From Leptodontidium sp. MPI-SDFR-AT-0119 (lineage: Eukaryota; Ascomycota; Leotiomycetes; Helotiales; Leptodontidiaceae): DNA of 64,000 nucleotides. Positions 47,625 through 59,399 of this stretch are shown here, one piece after another. The stretch lies in the NCBI GenBank assembly GCA_020726505.1, contig JAHLEZ010000016.1:930001-994000 (forward strand), read 5' to 3'. Numbering within the stretch: position 1 is the stretch's first letter; each line of letters opens with the position of its first letter. The position numbers and the translations under genes were made by a program. The notes under the pieces are model-generated. The model saw only the letters and a list, made by a program, of their open reading frames with translations. It did not search any database and had not been told where the DNA came from.

Positions 47625-49400
47625 CATATCTTCGCTTAATCCGAGATCCTTGGCATCATCGGGGCCCTCTGTTGTCGAGATGTTATTTTCTTTTGTTCAT
47701 GTCTTTCCTCTATCCTTAAGATACCTAAGCTATCTATAGTCTGTTTAAGTTAAGTTATAGACTTCTAAATTTAAAGTTTATAGACTCACATATTAGTGCT
47801 TATATCTTCTTTTACGACCTCAGGGGCGTTCTCAGCGGGTAACCATTTCGGATAATCGGCAAATTCTCCCGCTTACTTACCGATCGCGATTAATTCATGG
47901 AGTTTTGCTACTACCATTCCACTCACTATATTCGCTGTCATCCACTGCTGCATTCGCAGTCATCTGATTCTAAATTCTACAAGACAAGACACGATGCAGT
48001 AAGACGAGATAGCGGACGTTAAATCCCGGATAGGTGGGGGGGGGGGGGGGGGGGGGGGGGGAACTAATTAGTCTTTCCAAGAAATGTGACGGGCGTTCAG
48101 TCTAATTGATGTCCCGAATTGTTGGTGTGTTTATCGGCAAACGGAAGGGAAGGGAAGGAAAGCGAGAGTCGGTAAGAAGCAGCTCGATTTTGCTCGAGAG
48201 CTCCTTACTCAACTCAGAGAATCCACCAACGACAACTGCCAGTCGGAGCTTCTTAGAGGAGTGAGTGGCAAGCGAATCCAGGAGAATTGGCTGGCGCTGG
48301 ACTGGACTAGACTGCACTGCACTGCACTGGACCTGCAGCTGGCATGATGCACGACGGACGTGCTCTACGACGGGGCAGCAGCAGAGCAAAGCAAATTGAG
48401 AAGCAAACGAGGAATGCCATGCTATGTATGCCCATGCGCAAAGAAAGGAAGCAAAGTTATTTGTTTGTATGGAGAAATCCTTCTTCCTACTCTTAATCCC
48501 ACTCCCACTCTCGCTCCCACAACAAATCGAGTGCAAGAGGCCATTTGTATGGCAGTGTTTTCAGCGGCATGCAATGGAACGTGTTAATGTACTCAACATC
48601 TGCCTTTGCTTGATTGTCATTCCACTGCTCCACTCGTCTGTCCGCTCAGTATATGATTTCGAGAGTCTACTCTGTTTTTCTTCTTGTTTGATGTTAGGGA
48701 GTACTCAAGCGAGGATAGTGTTTCGAAACTTCTTCTTTTCAGCTTAGAGAGGCATTAATACTTCTGCTTATTCTGTTCTTCTTACGCACTCTATTCTACT
48801 TGAGCGATCTAGCAAAGAATTTCCCCCTTCCAAAGTAAGCGAGGTGCTTAGGCTAGCTGCTTATGCTACTCGTTTATTAAGCACTTTAAGCCTACTAGAA
48901 TAAAGCTCCAAATAAGTTAAAGACCGTCATATACGACTATAAACTAAAGAGATATTAGGTAGACCTAGGACTCTACATGCGTCCTGGCCTCATATAGTAT
49001 TGGTTTCCCACTTTTAGTGTTTATATTTTCCGTCGGGCTTACTTATTTAGTCCGTTATTTAACGACTACTTAATTTCGGGGTAAGTTCTTTATCTACTTC
49101 CTAATTCTAACTTTTGCCATAATAAATATGCTTAAAATCCAGCTTTATACTCTATATATCGATACGTCATATAACTCGTTACCTATAGTTAGGTCGAATT
49201 TAACATTAATATTCTCCGAAACCTTAATTAAGTTCACGACATATGTAAAATGTTTACTAGCGAAAAACCAACCTAGATCGCAGTTACTTATTAATATGTA
49301 TATTGGATATCAGTTCTTATACTTTATTTAACGTTAAATAGGGATTATCTTTATTGTTATTCTTTTAACTTGTAAGTTAATCAAAAGTAAAATAATACAA
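47625..49400. other. Spacer with a G26 tract and low-complexity DNA, no gene supported
   Basis: 48036-48061 is an uninterrupted run of 26 G. 48140-48165 is a GGAAGG-type purine repeat and 48305-48335 a CTGCACTGCACTGCACTGG repeat. ORFs of 107-144 codons at 48100-48750 on both strands overlap these low-complexity tracts and carry no domain. After about 48750 the sequence becomes RIP-like. Confidence 0.5.
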
Positions 49401-49499
49401 TGAACAATTACTTTATAAGATGTTAAATAGTATATTATTAATTGTTTTGTTTTGTAGTCTTGCACTTTAATAGCTAAGGTTAAGCTGCACACACTAAGA

Positions 49500-51618
49500 A
49501 CTGAAGCATAGCAACACATGTTTAGGTATTAGAGCTTATTATAAGGTCCGTTTGAGAGTATTGCTTAAGTGAGATTCGGCGTTAGTTAGCCCGTATTTTA
49601 GGTATTAGCTCCCGGACCTACGTTGCAAGCGAAGCCCAGACGTTAGACTATAAGGTTAAGGAATTCTAGTATTAGGAGTACCGTTTCTCAACACTAGGTG
49701 CCACCTCGTGCCTCATTGGAAATACATCTGCATAGAAACTAATAAAACGCAGGTTAAGATTTAATACTTTTAAAATCGAATTTACTAAAAGGCAAACCTG
49801 ATCTTAATCTGGCTCTATAGCAAAGTTAAAGATCTCAGAAACGCTACGAAGAAAACCCAATTAGGGGTTTCCTAGCGAGCATCTTCGTAAAATGCTATAA
49901 GTAATCCTCGTTATTACAAAACTAGGAAAGTAAAAACTAGAGGTTAAAAAGCGGAGAGGCGCAACGGGGTTTATTTTTGACTATACTAAGAAACCTCGTA
50001 TTATAAGCGCCGGTGGCTTGGTTAGGCTTGGCCCGTCCGCTTTTATTTAGTTAGATTATACTTATTGCCTATTTCCTAATTCACCTAATTAAATAAAGGA
50101 TAATTATTATAATCACCGAGCTGGCTTTTTATATTAACACAACATGCAATACTAATCATTAGAACACCTTATTAACCTCAGGTTAAGAAACTCGATAAGA
50201 TCACAAAGTCGTCCTTTTCTCGTCGAATTAACGCACTCCCCACCCGCCGCAAAATTGCTACTTCCACGATTTAGATATAGAAATCGTCTTGATTCCGGAA
50301 ATCGATGGTTTCCACGTTATACCTAGAGTATTAGTAAATTGAGTAATAATTACTTTATACTACTAAAAGCAAGTATTAATAAAGAGCTTAAATTAGCCCT
50401 CTCTTTACACGCTTAAGGCCTTTATTATAGCCTTAAAGTTAGTCCCCTAACTCGACGGTATTTATAAACTAGTTATATACGTCGTAACTCTTCGGAATCT
50501 ACAGCTTTTTGACAGCTTCGGTAGGGCTATACAAAGCCCTACTTATAGTTACATTGCCGGCACTCTCTTTTAGGCGTTTCCGTAGCCGTAAAACCTTGGT
50601 TTTGCTATCCTAAAATGTCGACATAAGTAAAGTAAAGGCTCTGTCTTAAAACCCTTATTAGCAAACTAGACTTGACTCCGTAGGGTAAGAATGAGTCTCT
50701 CTTTAGGGCATAGTATTCGGCCCCTTTTCCCTGCGTTTTTCAAGGTTTACTAGCTCTTAAACCACTTCGAATAAGATGCGGCATATACTTGTAAAGCGAT
50801 ATTTATCTTTTGTAGGTGTTTAAATAGTTGGGGAGACGTGAGGAGGTTATCTACGTATATATAGTACAAAGCTTCTGGTAAGGCACTCAAAAGGTGTAAT
50901 ACTACTACTTAAGTCCTATTAAGATCCTTCGGTTTCTTAACTTTATATACATCGCCTTGCTTCTTAAGTACGTGGTACGCCTATTATAAAAAGAAGCCTT
51001 ATTATATAATAACCTATATCTTAATTCTAATAAGAGTAGGCTTTTTAGGAATAATAGTAATCAACTTACTTCGGCCAGTAAACCTCGATATAGCCTTATC
51101 TACGGCTACTTATTAGCTAGGTTTCTAAAATTGTAGGTTCGTTTTCTGAATATGTGTATTTAATAGTTCTAACTATATAAAATTAGCTTAATATAACTAA
51201 AACTAAGTGAGAAACCGATCTTATTGTACACATGGGTATTCTCATTCGTACTAATTCTAAATCATCGCCGTAGCTCTTGAAATCGATTCCTTGAGAATAT
51301 CTTAGTAATAGCGTGGAAAGGGGTCAATTTTCTTTTTTTAATACACTAATAGTTTTTATTTAAATTGAGAGGGTACATAGTCATATAGATTAAGAAGGCT
51401 AAATACAAGTAGATTTCTGATTGACAAGTAGGTTCTTATGCCGCTACACGAGGTCTAGACTTTAACACGTCGTCTAGAAAATCTCTTTAGTAGGAGTTTG
51501 TAGCGGAAACGATTTGATCTACTATGTCTTTATAATAGTACTTCATGAAGAGGGAAATAGGGTCCTCTGGAGAGTAGTCCTCTAGTATATACACCTCAAA
51601 GTCGAATTCGTTAAGCTT
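49500..51618 (-). pseudogene. piggyBac-type transposase B, RIP-degraded
   Basis: Minus-strand blocks in order: DYSPEDPISLFMKYYYKDIV (about 51510-51590), AFLIYMTMYPLN, FSRNRFQELRR, AISRFTGRSKLITIIPKKPT (about 51010-51090), and VVVLHLLSALPEALYYIYVD followed by NLLTSPQLFKHLQ (about 50810-50900). These match the fungal piggyBac (DDE_Tnp_1_7) core; the last block contains the third catalytic Asp. Numerous TAA/TAG codons sit at expected Gln and Trp positions. The N-terminus is missing: a MITE at 51621-51810 lies directly upstream of the coding part. The left limit is approximate. Confidence 0.75.
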
Positions 51619-51620
51619 TA

Positions 51621-51810
51621 TCCCCTTAGGTGCCACCAGGAACGCCCTCCTGAAGGCCCTGTAAGACTCCCTGTATCAAGCCCCTAAGAAGCGAGAAATA
51701 GTGTGTTGTTCAGGCTAGAACACGCTATTCGATCACTGATGGTCCCGCTATACCATTTTGGGCGTAGCGGCACGTGCCCATAGGGAGGGCGCTTATGGCA
51801 CCTAAGGGGA
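51621..51810. mobile_element. Tc1/mariner-type MITE, 190 bp
   Basis: Inverted ends TCCCCTTAGGTGCCA and TGGCACCTAAGGGGA, flanked on both sides by TA (51619-51620 and 51811-51812), the Tc1/mariner target. The interior is non-coding. A third copy of the same end, TAGCACCTAAGGGGA, finishes at 52050 before TA, so a larger or second related element may occupy 51811-52050. A 95 bp relative is at 60344-60438. Confidence 0.7.
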
Positions 51811-52299
51811 TAAGTGTAAATGAGGTTCTAGCCTTTAGAAGAGGCTTTACCTTCGGCCGAAAGGTTCTAGCATCGGTAGTATTTGTAATTATAAGTTTAG
51901 GTATTATTGTTACATTGGAAAGTGGATGATTTTGGTGTAAAAAGTGGATTTATTAATGTCTTTGTTGATGACCCACCTCTAGCGCCGAGGCCCTGTCAAC
52001 TAGTCAGCGCACGGGCCCTGTGGGGAAGGCGTTTATAGCACCTAAGGGGATAAGGGAAGTTGAGAGCAAGAGTTAAGACGCCGCATACTATAAGAGAGAA
52101 ATAAGGGTGAGCAAGCTAAGTCGCTTGGATATCTTAAGTACCTGAGGCTTGATGAGTCAGCAGCTGTGTAGCTAATAAAAAGCGACTTTGCCGATTAAAT
52201 AAGAAAGATAACACGGCAACTATACCCTTTCAGGCTTAGCGATCCCGTGACAATGAGGGGCAGCCTCATTAACTTCTCCTAGCCTTTGTAAACTTCTTC

Positions 52300-54649
52300 A
52301 ATTCTTCCAACAACACCACCAAAATACAAAATTAGCGACTTACTATATGTACCAGAATAATACAGCTAATCGTATATGTACCCCTTATAGCAAAGCGCCT
52401 AATTTTTGTACCCGTTAGGCTCTGGTTTGCCTAGAACCTTGGTAATATGCGCACTTCGGCTACGATACCTAATCATTATCTTATCGTACGATATATGCGA
52501 CCCAAGGGTAACGACAGCTTGAAATTGGGCCTATAAATGCGTATCCAAAGAGCTTAGTTTATAATACTAATCTTAAGGAACAAGATCTCGGTCGTCATCG
52601 ACGTTTAACACCTTAAAGAACCTCTTAACGTCTTCGTACCGCTTATACTTTATCCGATGAGTTAACGACGACGGGATTAGTTTTTCCTATAAGATTTAAG
52701 TCTGCCATTCCCCTAATACCCTATAAAAATAAGAAAAGCGACGTATACCTTCATCTCTTGCACGCTAACTAGTTTGAAAGCATAGCGTTTAATATCTAGA
52801 TTTTCCGATCTCTAATGAACGGCATATTTATTAATATAATCTGCGAAGCCCTAGAACTGTTCCTTACTAACAGTGTGTAAAATGATTTGATTTGATTAAT
52901 GATGGCTATTAATCAAAATCAAATCATGTCAAATTTAGATTAATCAAATTTAAATTAAATTAAATCAGATTAATTGATTATTAATTAATTAATTTGATTA
53001 ATATAAGAGCCGCATCCTAATTAGGTATAAAGTGCTAAGACCTATCCTTATTAGGTTTAGCGTATACTAAAAATAAGGGTGGCGAGTCTTAACCGAGCTT
53101 TACGTAGCTTAATTAAGTGATTTTAAAGCCTTTTTTATAACACTTAATTATATTAACTAATAATAAACAAAAAATATATACTAGTAAGTATTTAATAATA
53201 TATTAATAAGTTAAAGAATATATTAGAAATAAAAAGTAGCTTATATTATTAAGTACTTTAAGGAAACCGATAATAACTAATATATCTTAATATAAACTCA
53301 GGGACTAAGATAATTACGAGATAGCCGTCGCTAATTTTAAATAAGCCGTGCGCTTATTTGTTATTTATAATTACTCGAGCTTTATTAATAACCACGTATA
53401 CTTAGTCGTTTAAGTAAAGAGCTTATAAGAATAAATATAAGACAATACATCTCGAGGGTTAAGGCGTAAGCAAGAAACAAAGTATATTACGTAAAATACT
53501 AAAGGGGTAGAGAAGTGAGAATTAATAAAGTAATAAGGAGTAAAAGATTAATTAAGAAGTACTCTACCCTCTCGTTAAGAGGGAGAAAGCTAGTTATATA
53601 TATATTAAGTAAGTAGGTTTAATTAGTTGTGGGTATGTAAGAAGTACACTGGGCGGTTTAGTAGGCTCGCGTAAGAGGTGCCGCTAACTATATACTATGA
53701 CAAAGTAATTATCGCTACCCTCTTTCTTGCCTATTCGAAATTCTAGACTACATAAACTAATCTGCGACGTAAAAGGTCCTTTTAAGGTTAGGCTCGGCTT
53801 TAAACAGGTGCTAAATATTATAAGAACAAAATAAACACATTTAATAATTTAATTACTAGCTTTAATTGTAATATAAATATCTACATAAACGTTACTAAGG
53901 GCTAGTAGTAGTAATTACTTGATTATTGTATACGAATATAAAAAAACCTTATTACTTTGTCTTATTAAAATACTCGCTTATTTAATTTATTCTTATATTA
54001 TATATAAATATCTAAAGAAAAAAGTTATTAATCAAATTAATCTAGATTAATTAATCAAAATCAAATCAAATCAAATTAATCAAATATTAATTGATTTATA
54101 TGATTAATTTTGCTCACGCTGCTTACTAAAAAACATATGGAAAAAGTTAGCAAGATCGTTAATTAAGACCTCATCAGGGAGGTAAGCTATTAAAAGACGT
54201 TTTAGTACATCTATAAGCATAAAACCATCCTCAACTTCCCCGGAGTCCATAATCTTCTCGTATGCCATACGCAGATGCTTCTTCTATCGATTAGTCTCTG
54301 CGCCAAAGGTCATTATCTCTTCGGTGAGATTACTATTGAATATATCTCGATTCAGATAGAAATTCTCGTCGAATACATATGGAGAAGATGTTGAAGGCGC
54401 AGCAGGACCGCGATATGGTGAGGGGTTCCTTGGAGTGCTAAGGGGAGAGTTTGAACCACCACGACGAGTTCGACGGCGACGAGGCTTTGGAGATGGCGTT
54501 CTTAAAGAAGTGCTTGCGCGACGGCGACGACGAGGTCGAATATAAGTGATTACTAGAGGAGTAGGCGTAGTTGGAGAGCTTAGAGCGTTGCCATTGATTA
54601 CAGAGGTTGCAGGGGGGCTCGACAGCGGCGATGAGGCTCTAAAAGACAT
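52300..54649 (-). pseudogene. piggyBac-type transposase A, RIP-degraded and split
   Basis: Starts at an ATG at 54649 with an Arg/Ser/Pro-rich N-terminus (PRRRRRASTSLRTPSPKPRR) open to 54284. After one stop it continues HLRMAYEKIMDSGEVEDGFM and LANFFHMFF to the 8 bp target site at 54122. The frame resumes beyond the inserted element as SKEQF, DIKRYAFKLVSVQEMKVYVA and FLIFIGY, then GSHISYDKIMIRYRSRSAHI and GKPEPNGYKN around 52400-52510. These are the N-terminal and first-catalytic-Asp regions of piggyBac-like transposases. Stops are TAG/TAA type. The 3' part is missing, presumably replaced by elements at 51.6-52.3 kb. Confidence 0.72.
52871..54121. mobile_element. hAT-like non-autonomous element, 1251 bp
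   Basis: Ends CAGTGTGTAAAAT at the left and ATTTTGCTCACGCTG at the right (reverse complement CAGCGTGAGCAAAAT) are flanked by a perfect 8 bp duplication, CTTACTAA (52863-52870 and 54122-54129). Both subterminal regions are packed with TTAATCAAAT-type short repeats in both orientations, usual for hAT transposase binding regions. No coding. It interrupts the piggyBac A reading frame, so it is younger than that element. Confidence 0.82.
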
Positions 54650-55135
54650 GTTTAAAGAATGGAATGAAGGTAACGATTCTAAATGCTCAAGTGCGGGAAT
54701 TTGAGGCTTTTTATACTAATTCTACTCCTAGATCAAAGTTCATAATTACTAAACCGCATTGACGCGTTTCTGCCGCTCAAATCGTGAGGTTAAGAGTCTC
54801 CAGTTAATATATTAACCAAGCCTCGCCTGCGATATTACACTCCACTACCACTCAAATCAACTCCACTATAGCGAGATTCTGAAAAACTTACTCTTTGAGT
54901 GTGGAAGAGATAGTAAAGAGAACGAAGACTACGAGTACCAACCTGAGTAGGTAGTATGGTGTTCTCGGGCTGTTTCTTTGTCACCTGACTAGGCAGACTC
55001 TCCCGACATGTAAGGATTCAACACTTCTATTTTCTACAACACTATGCACAATATCTCATATTTTATTTAATAGATCCTTTTCTCCTCTTCCCCACCTAAC
55101 AATTAGTACTCTTTAGATATGTGTTATATCAAGAA
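54650..55135. other. Spacer between transposon relics
   Basis: Mixed composition, no ORF of note. It probably contains the 5' end of piggyBac A and the 3' end of the Tc1-type element; no clear TIR found. Confidence 0.4.
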
Positions 55136-56248
55136 TTAATCGATTCGTGATTTCTCAAAGCTTGGAAGTTCCCTTCGCACCTCATTGACTAATGGCTTGG
55201 ACGACGGGGCTGAGATTAGGGGTATTGCGTCCCATTCTTCCGTCACTGCTTGTTCCATCTCGGCCTCCGTAGTTGGCTGGTGCTTCCGTCGGTGCAGCGA
55301 CTGCTTGATCCTCCTCCAGCACTTCTCAATTGGGTTCATGTCAGGACTCGTAGAGGGGTGAGGCAGTCGTATAATACCGTGCTTCGTACGCTATTTAGCA
55401 CAGCAGTTATTTGTAGACTTGTGACCGTGAGTTGAGTTGCCGTCTTCCATAAAGAGAGGCTCGATCGCAGGGTAAAGTAGGTGAGTAATTGCAGCGAACG
55501 CGTTCACGATACCCTCAAGGTACGGGGCAAGGATTTGGGATAGATAATCGCGTTGCGTAAAGGCACCCTTCTTGCCAGATCCATGGAGAAATAATAAAGG
55601 GCTCTTATAGCCGTATCCAATTACTCCCACGCGTTGACCTGTGTCGTGTGCCCACGGCGAAGCTGGTGTTGTATACACGTCTCGCAGTGACGCTCCCCCC
55701 TCTTCCTCGTCACCTTCTCCTTCGCAGTCCTCCCTCCAATTAAGAAGGTAACCTCGTCCGACTAGAGTACTTTTAGCCACTCCGTATGCCAAAATATATG
55801 TGCCATTGCCTAAAGGTATCGCGCAATAACTTGAACTTTCGTAAGATAAGGTTTTTAGTATACCGTACATCGAAAATAAGCCTCTCTGCTTGAGCCGCCG
55901 CTCGAGGGTTTGTGTAGAGCATTTGAACCTAAGCTCTGTGCGTATAATGTCGAACTTAAGAATACGGTGCTCCCATGATTCTAAGCAATAGTTAATAATC
56001 TCGTTAACATTTGCGTCTGAGAGAAGGAAGGCAGGCAGGTCCAGTACGGTTAGGGCGCCGGCGTTCTGGGTAATCGTAGCTCAAGATACGTCGAATTGAC
56101 GATTCATTGAGCTTATATCGTGCTGTAAGCACTTGTACAGGGACGTGGCCAAACCAGTGCAATTGGCGTATCGTTTCCTTATGTTTTGTAGGGATTTCAA
56201 AGCCAGGAAGGTTCTCAAAATCAAGTTGGGGGGGGGGGGGGTTGTCAT
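55136..56248 (-). pseudogene. Tc1-type (DDE_3) transposase, frameshifted
   Basis: N-terminal helix-turn-helix region near 56040-56140 (VLTARYKLNESSIRRILSY, PERRRPNRTGP). The middle part contains VIGYGYKSPLLFLHGSGKKG, AFTQRDYLSQILAPYLEGIV and LFMEDGNSTHGHKSTNNCCA, where the Asp of EDGN is the second catalytic residue. The C-terminus has MNPIEKCWRRIKQSLHRR (last catalytic Glu) and EEWDAIPLI. Defects: a TAG at 55391, a frame change near 55800, and a 14-G tract (56228-56241, C on the coding strand) close to the presumed start that is out of phase with the downstream frame. Little RIP compared with neighbours. TIRs not found. Confidence 0.75.
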
Positions 56249-56372
56249 TTTGGTGGTGATTTAAAAAATTATGGTGGGTGCGGGGTGAAGTGAAACCTTA
56301 AAAAGAGCCTGAACGCGCAGACTAGTGAGGTTGGGCTCGAAAACAGCTTCCTCCATTTGTTGATGACAGTGT

Positions 56373-58926
56373 CTAACACAGAACAACTGTCTCCCATCTC
56401 GGATTACAATCCTTCCACTTGTGCGCATCCACAACCCCGACACCGACTCTCCGGACAATGAAAGCTTCGCGCTGTATTTGTATCCTCTCCACCAACATAA
56501 CATGCATCCTCCACAAGTCAAATTCCTTGAAATATTGCACCAAAGTCTTCCTACTCCTCCAATCCGCCAGCGCACCGCAAATAACAATAAACTCATACAG
56601 CTTATCGTCACCAATATGCATCTCGATCCAGTCGCGACTCATCTTATTCAACCATCCCACTTGTATGTTGTCTGAAGTGCAAATCGAAGCATCCCGATAC
56701 AAAGGGTCCTCATTCTTGTAGATGTCTCGCGTGTCGTGACCAAGCTTCAGGGTGGCGACTGTGGTATTAAATAGGAGACTGCCGGGGAGGGAGGCAGCGG
56801 CATTGCAAGCTCGTGGGTCCAGACCTTGATTCAGCCAGGCTTTCCATGGGTTCTGGGGGCATTCCTGCCACGTCTGCTTTGTCCGCCATACGCTCGGCAT
56901 ATATTTACCAGGGAGCTCTAACACTTCGTCGTTGTTCTCAATGTCCTTCATGGCGACCTCATTTTCGATCCACTGTTCCCGAACGGCGAGTTTTCGCAGC
57001 CCGAGATCTGGATCTTGGAAGTAGAAGTAGGCTAGACTGGCGATTCTCACCATGTGTTCGACGAATGTTGAGGATCCGGCGATCCATTTATAGTCGGACC
57101 GCTTTGTTGACGACGCCCAGCTCCAACTGGGAATCTGAGGCATTTCGGTCCTGCGTTCGGCTGGCCCGAGACAGCTCCACATCAGGGTTTGGGGTAAGTA
57201 CCGCTCCGGGAGCCCGAATATCAAGCGTGAGTTAAGAGACTCGGTGAGAAAATTTCCAACACCGGCAAAAGCATTCAGGATGTCAGAGTCATATGATAGT
57301 TGTCGCGACGTATAGTCTTCAACCCAGTGGAAATAATCCACCAGCGATGTGGAGTTTTTCATATTGAAATCTATATCATGATCAGGATCATATCTAGACC
57401 ATGGGGAAAACGCAGGTATTTGACACCATTCCTGCTCTTCGAGTTGTTTCGCGCGTTCTGTTTCGGGATCCTGGGGAGAGCCGGGGTCCTCCTCGCGGGC
57501 CTCACGAGGCTGCTGAGGTAGATAGGTGAGCTCCTCATAAGCCTTGCCCCTCGAGCATTCGAATATGACTTGAGATTCGGTAATAAACAAACGGCGTCTT
57601 GAGAGTATGCGTTCCTGGAACGTCCAGCCTCGCTTATTCCATAGAGAAGATTGCACAATCGCAGTCATTCCGTTTGGTTTTATTCCACGCCCCTCGACTT
57701 CGCCATCACGGGGCGGCGTCCAAATGGAGGATTCTCTCGGTTGACCTTTGGTACCAGGCAAGCCTGTCCCACCGCGAGTATTGAGGGCGGCTACGATCGT
57801 GCTGGATGCAGAGCGGTATATTTTGTCCATGGCGGCAATTTGGGCTGGCTTTTCGTCTACGTCGTCTTGAACGATGCACAGCCGGTCAATCCAGAGGTAA
57901 TTCTCCCCAAGGTCTCGGCAAAGAGCAATTGAATCTGAGATGATGTTTGGAAGGGGTGTGTTGATCAAGCCTCCAGGAGTTTCCAGCTCTTGGAGGTTTT
58001 TCTTTTCTAGCTGCACATCAGTATCCCCCCCTAGCGGCCTGCAAAATTTCAAAGTCAGCGATTTGACTGTGGGGGACCAGAAACGAAAGATTCTCGCGCC
58101 AACTTCACATACCACATATAGCTCAGAGCGATGAAGCGCATTGATGCGGAGGGCTTCACAATATGCATAGCGCACACGTCAATCACCCTGAAGCCTAGTG
58201 GTAGGTCCGCTAAGGCCTGCTTAGTTTACTTTCTTGGAATACTTGTCTTCCAGAGGAACGATGGTGCTCACCGATTTGAATATGGCTTTCCCCAACACAT
58301 AGACTGCCATGCACAGTCTCGCAACCTCGTAACCATGTCTTCAAGAGCGAGACATCGAAGACAGGTATTTCCCAAGGCTCGATACTAGTAAGGTGTGGCG
58401 TGCCATCAGCAGAATAATTGAAACATAATTGCGGGGTCAGGGTGATTTTGGATGCCTTCCGATCAGTATACTCGGATTGTACCTCTGCTAATGTTTCGTC
58501 CAATTCTAACTCGTTCGACAAGAATGTCACTTCCAGATGCAGGAGTAATCGAATTGTGGTTTTTGTCGGATCTGATGAATCAATCCGGAACGGTGATTCT
58601 GGTGGCCATACACCTTTATCTAGAAAGAAGGGACCCCTCTCCAGGACAGAAACGCTTGATGCTGGCCACTTACGTAGAGTCTCGGAATTCCCTCGACGAG
58701 CCTCTATCATAGTTCCTAGAATTCGACACATCAAGCAATTGGTTTTGCGTGACAGCTCCTGCAAGCTTATGGGATCATCTTTCGTTCGCCGATAAACCCA
58801 AGTCCAAATATTATCCCAAATCTGGCAACGCTGGCATAGCAGAGGGTTGGTAGACTTTGGTTGTTCTTCTTGGTCATCGCGATATTTTCGTTCTTCCGGG
58901 CTCGTTATCGATCTGACTGGGTCCAT
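56373..58926 (-). CDS. HET-domain protein (heterokaryon incompatibility-type)
   Basis: HET-domain proteins trigger programmed cell death on non-self recognition in filamentous ascomycetes. Three exons, 58926-58272, 58209-58113 and 58038-56373, with 62 and 74 bp GT-AG introns and consistent phases, give 805 residues without a stop. The N-terminus has paired cysteines (LCQRCQ, NCLMCR). Splicing assembles LPLGFRVIDVCAMHIVKPSA then RFIALSYMW (HET block 1). DSIALCRDLGENYLWIDRLC and IVQDDVDEKPAQIAAMDKIY then RSASSTIVAAL are blocks 2-3, and SLWNKRGWTFQERILSRRRL and FITESQVIFEC follow. The long C-terminal part is unassigned, as is usual for this class. Start ATG 58926. GC-balanced, not RIP-affected. 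Confidence 0.88.
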
Positions 58927-59399
58927 ATCAGTGTACTTCGTATCTTGTCAGATGTAGTCAAAGGATGAAAGAAAATATGAGGCGCGGAGCGGGTTGAAGT
59001 GTGAGTGGCGGCTTGCCGCTGCTTTGATTTAATATAATATTTTTATCATAGTATATTACCCCGCTTTAATAAGTATTCGGTGAGGCTTCGCTACGGCTCG
59101 TGTATGCTCACCGCCTGCTAGATGTGGGTTTCTGCCTCTCGTCGCATAAGTGGACGAACGTGCTTTGCCCCGTACCACAAACCCAATGTATAAGTAGAGC
59201 GCTGCCTGTCCTCCCTCTACGCACACTCTCCATCCTTCCTCTCCATCATGGCACACCTCACCTGTGCCATCCTTCCACCACCAGGTATTTTACTACAAAT
59301 CGTGAGAAACATCAAAGGGTTCTAGCGGAAAGTGAGGAAGTCTTGAAGCAAGAGGAGGATATCTCAGGCCTCATAGGAGGACCGAAGACTGCACAGCTA
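58927..59399. other. HET gene upstream region, no second gene supported
   Basis: A 122-codon plus-strand ORF (59100-59468) has no domain and partly overlaps a minus-strand relic. Probably promoter and spacer. Confidence 0.4.

Noticed and set aside
48102..48747. ORFs of 107-144 codons on both strands
   Set aside because: Built on low-complexity repeats; mutually overlapping; no domain.
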